Below are positions 6,259 to 7,046 of a stretch of 7,046 nucleotides of DNA, piece after piece. Under the pieces are notes generated by a model. The model was not told where the DNA came from and did not search any database. It worked only from the letters and a program-made list of their open reading frames with translations. The DNA is taken from the NCBI GenBank assembly GCA_017514645.1, contig JAFWJP010000224.1, forward strand, positions 1-7,046. The letters are read 5' to 3'. The position numbers and the translations under genes were made by a program. Source of the stretch: Solobacterium sp. Lineage in GTDB: Bacteria > Bacillota_I > Bacilli_A > Erysipelotrichales > Erysipelotrichaceae. The first letter of the stretch is position 1, and every line of letters begins with the position of its first letter.

Positions 6259-7046
6259 CTATAAGAAGGAATAGAATGTAAGCACCAAGTAGATCACGAT
6301 CATTGTGCAGAGGATCAGCGCCTGCTTTCCCCGGTGCTGTGTCAGCAGGCCGGCAAACTCCCTGACCGAAGCATTCGGCCAGAAATACCATTTCGTCTTT
6401 GCGCCCATGCCGACTGCCCGCATCTTGACAAACCGGGCATACAGACCGCTGCGGAACACATGATAATTCGTTGTGGAGAATGCAATGTTCCCGCCGTTTC
6501 CGTGGGCAAGGATCATCTCCCGGGCATTTTTCATGTTTTCATAGGTATCCGCAGAATTCTCTTCCACAAGGATCCGCTCTTCCGGTACACCGTGCTCCAC
6601 CAGATAGTTACGGATCGACATTCCCTCGGAAATGACTTCATCAGGACCTTTCCCGCCGGTTGGAACGAAATACAGATCACGGCCGGTCTGTTCCTTCTGC
6701 CTGCGTGCAAATGCCAGAGCCCTGTCAATTCTTCCCTGCAGCAGCGGTGTCGGTGTTCCGTCTTCACGCAGACCGCAGCCCAGAATGATCAGATAATCCT
6801 TGTTGCAGGCAGGTTCATGAACAGCCGCAATCACATCCGCGATGATCGTTCCGATCATCATACATTCAAAGTACAGATAGACTGCCGCAAACAGATTGGC
6901 ACCCAGATCATGCAGCAGTACCTCTGCCATACTTCCGGACGCATAGTAATTGTACCGGTACAGGAAGATCTCACCCCCTGCCAGCAGAACCGCCAGAATG
7001 ATGCCCAGAAGATTCGTGAAGCGGAAACCCCCCCGGCGGATCAGGA
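6259..7046 (-). CDS. YdcF family (DUF218) membrane protein, N-terminus beyond the window
   Basis: About 261 C-terminal residues are visible. The frame is open to the right edge, so the start is missing; the ATG at 6930 is internal, because upstream codons continue without a stop and encode another hydrophobic helix. Visible order: a helix near LLGIILAVLLAG, a second at about 6860-6900, the soluble DUF218 domain (about 6800-6400), and a final C-terminal helix ending with FYSFL. Domain motifs are IILGCGLREDG, GRIDRAL, VPTGGKGPDEVISE, EENSADTYENM and TTNYHVFRSG, all typical of the family. Related proteins (SanA, ElyC) affect envelope integrity and peptidoglycan or lipid-carrier metabolism in enterobacteria; the reaction is not established. 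It precedes the glycosidase gene on the same strand by 59 bases. A run of seven G on the coding strand lies at 7028-7034. Confidence 0.9.
   Translation of the reverse strand, partial: LIRRGGFRFTNLLGIILAVLLAGGEIFLYRYNYYASGSMAEVLLHDLGANLFAAVYLYFECMMIGTIIADVIAAVHEPACNKDYLIILGCGLREDGTPTPLLQGRIDRALAFARRQKEQTGRDLYFVPTGGKGPDEVISEGMSIRNYLVEHGVPEERILVEENSADTYENMKNAREMILAHGNGGNIAFSTTNYHVFRSGLYARFVKMRAVGMGAKTKWYFWPNASVREFAGLLTQHRGKQALILCTMIVIYLVLTFYSFL

Overview
The window looks like a chromosomal segment from a bacterium of the phylum Bacillota (Firmicutes). The base composition, judged by eye, is near 50% G+C. Shine-Dalgarno sites are strong and purine-rich, genes are tightly packed, and the proteins are typical of gut Clostridia or Erysipelotrichia. 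That family-level placement is a guess from protein style, not a measurement. I see no tRNA, rRNA, insertion sequence, phage gene or CRISPR array.

There are three transcription blocks. (1) On the minus strand at the left edge is a patatin-like phospholipase (1-1267), whose C-terminus lies outside the window. (2) Divergent from it, on the plus strand, is a two-gene unit: a D-Ala-D-Ala ligase family ATP-grasp enzyme (1341-2552) followed 21 bases later by a hexameric-type purine nucleoside phosphorylase, deoD (2574-3275). (3) Converging on this from the right, on the minus strand, is a four-gene run. It is read as a YdcF-family membrane protein (7046-6259, N-terminus outside the window), a membrane-anchored phosphodiester glycosidase of the NAGPA family (6199-5198), a membrane-anchored protein with an NTF2-like C-terminus (5201-4164), and a trimeric-type purine nucleoside phosphorylase (4147-3326). 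The two convergent units end at one shared hairpin (3282-3327) that can terminate both strands.

Two themes run through the window. The first is purine salvage. Two unrelated-by-subfamily phosphorylases, DeoD (normally active on adenosine and 6-oxopurine nucleosides) and PunA type (normally restricted to inosine and guanosine), sit tail to tail. The second is the cell envelope. The ligase would act in peptidoglycan precursor synthesis, and three consecutive minus-strand genes encode membrane-anchored proteins, one with a predicted sugar-phosphodiester hydrolase domain. The glycosidase and NTF2-like genes overlap by 4 bases, which suggests the products are made together.

Most of the window is ordinary housekeeping and envelope content. 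The points most worth a second look are the divergent ligase (short omega loop plus a Gly/Lys-rich insertion), the calcium-loop-like motif ahead of the glycosidase domain, the linkage of the three envelope genes to a purine phosphorylase, and the double-sided terminator that includes a stop codon.
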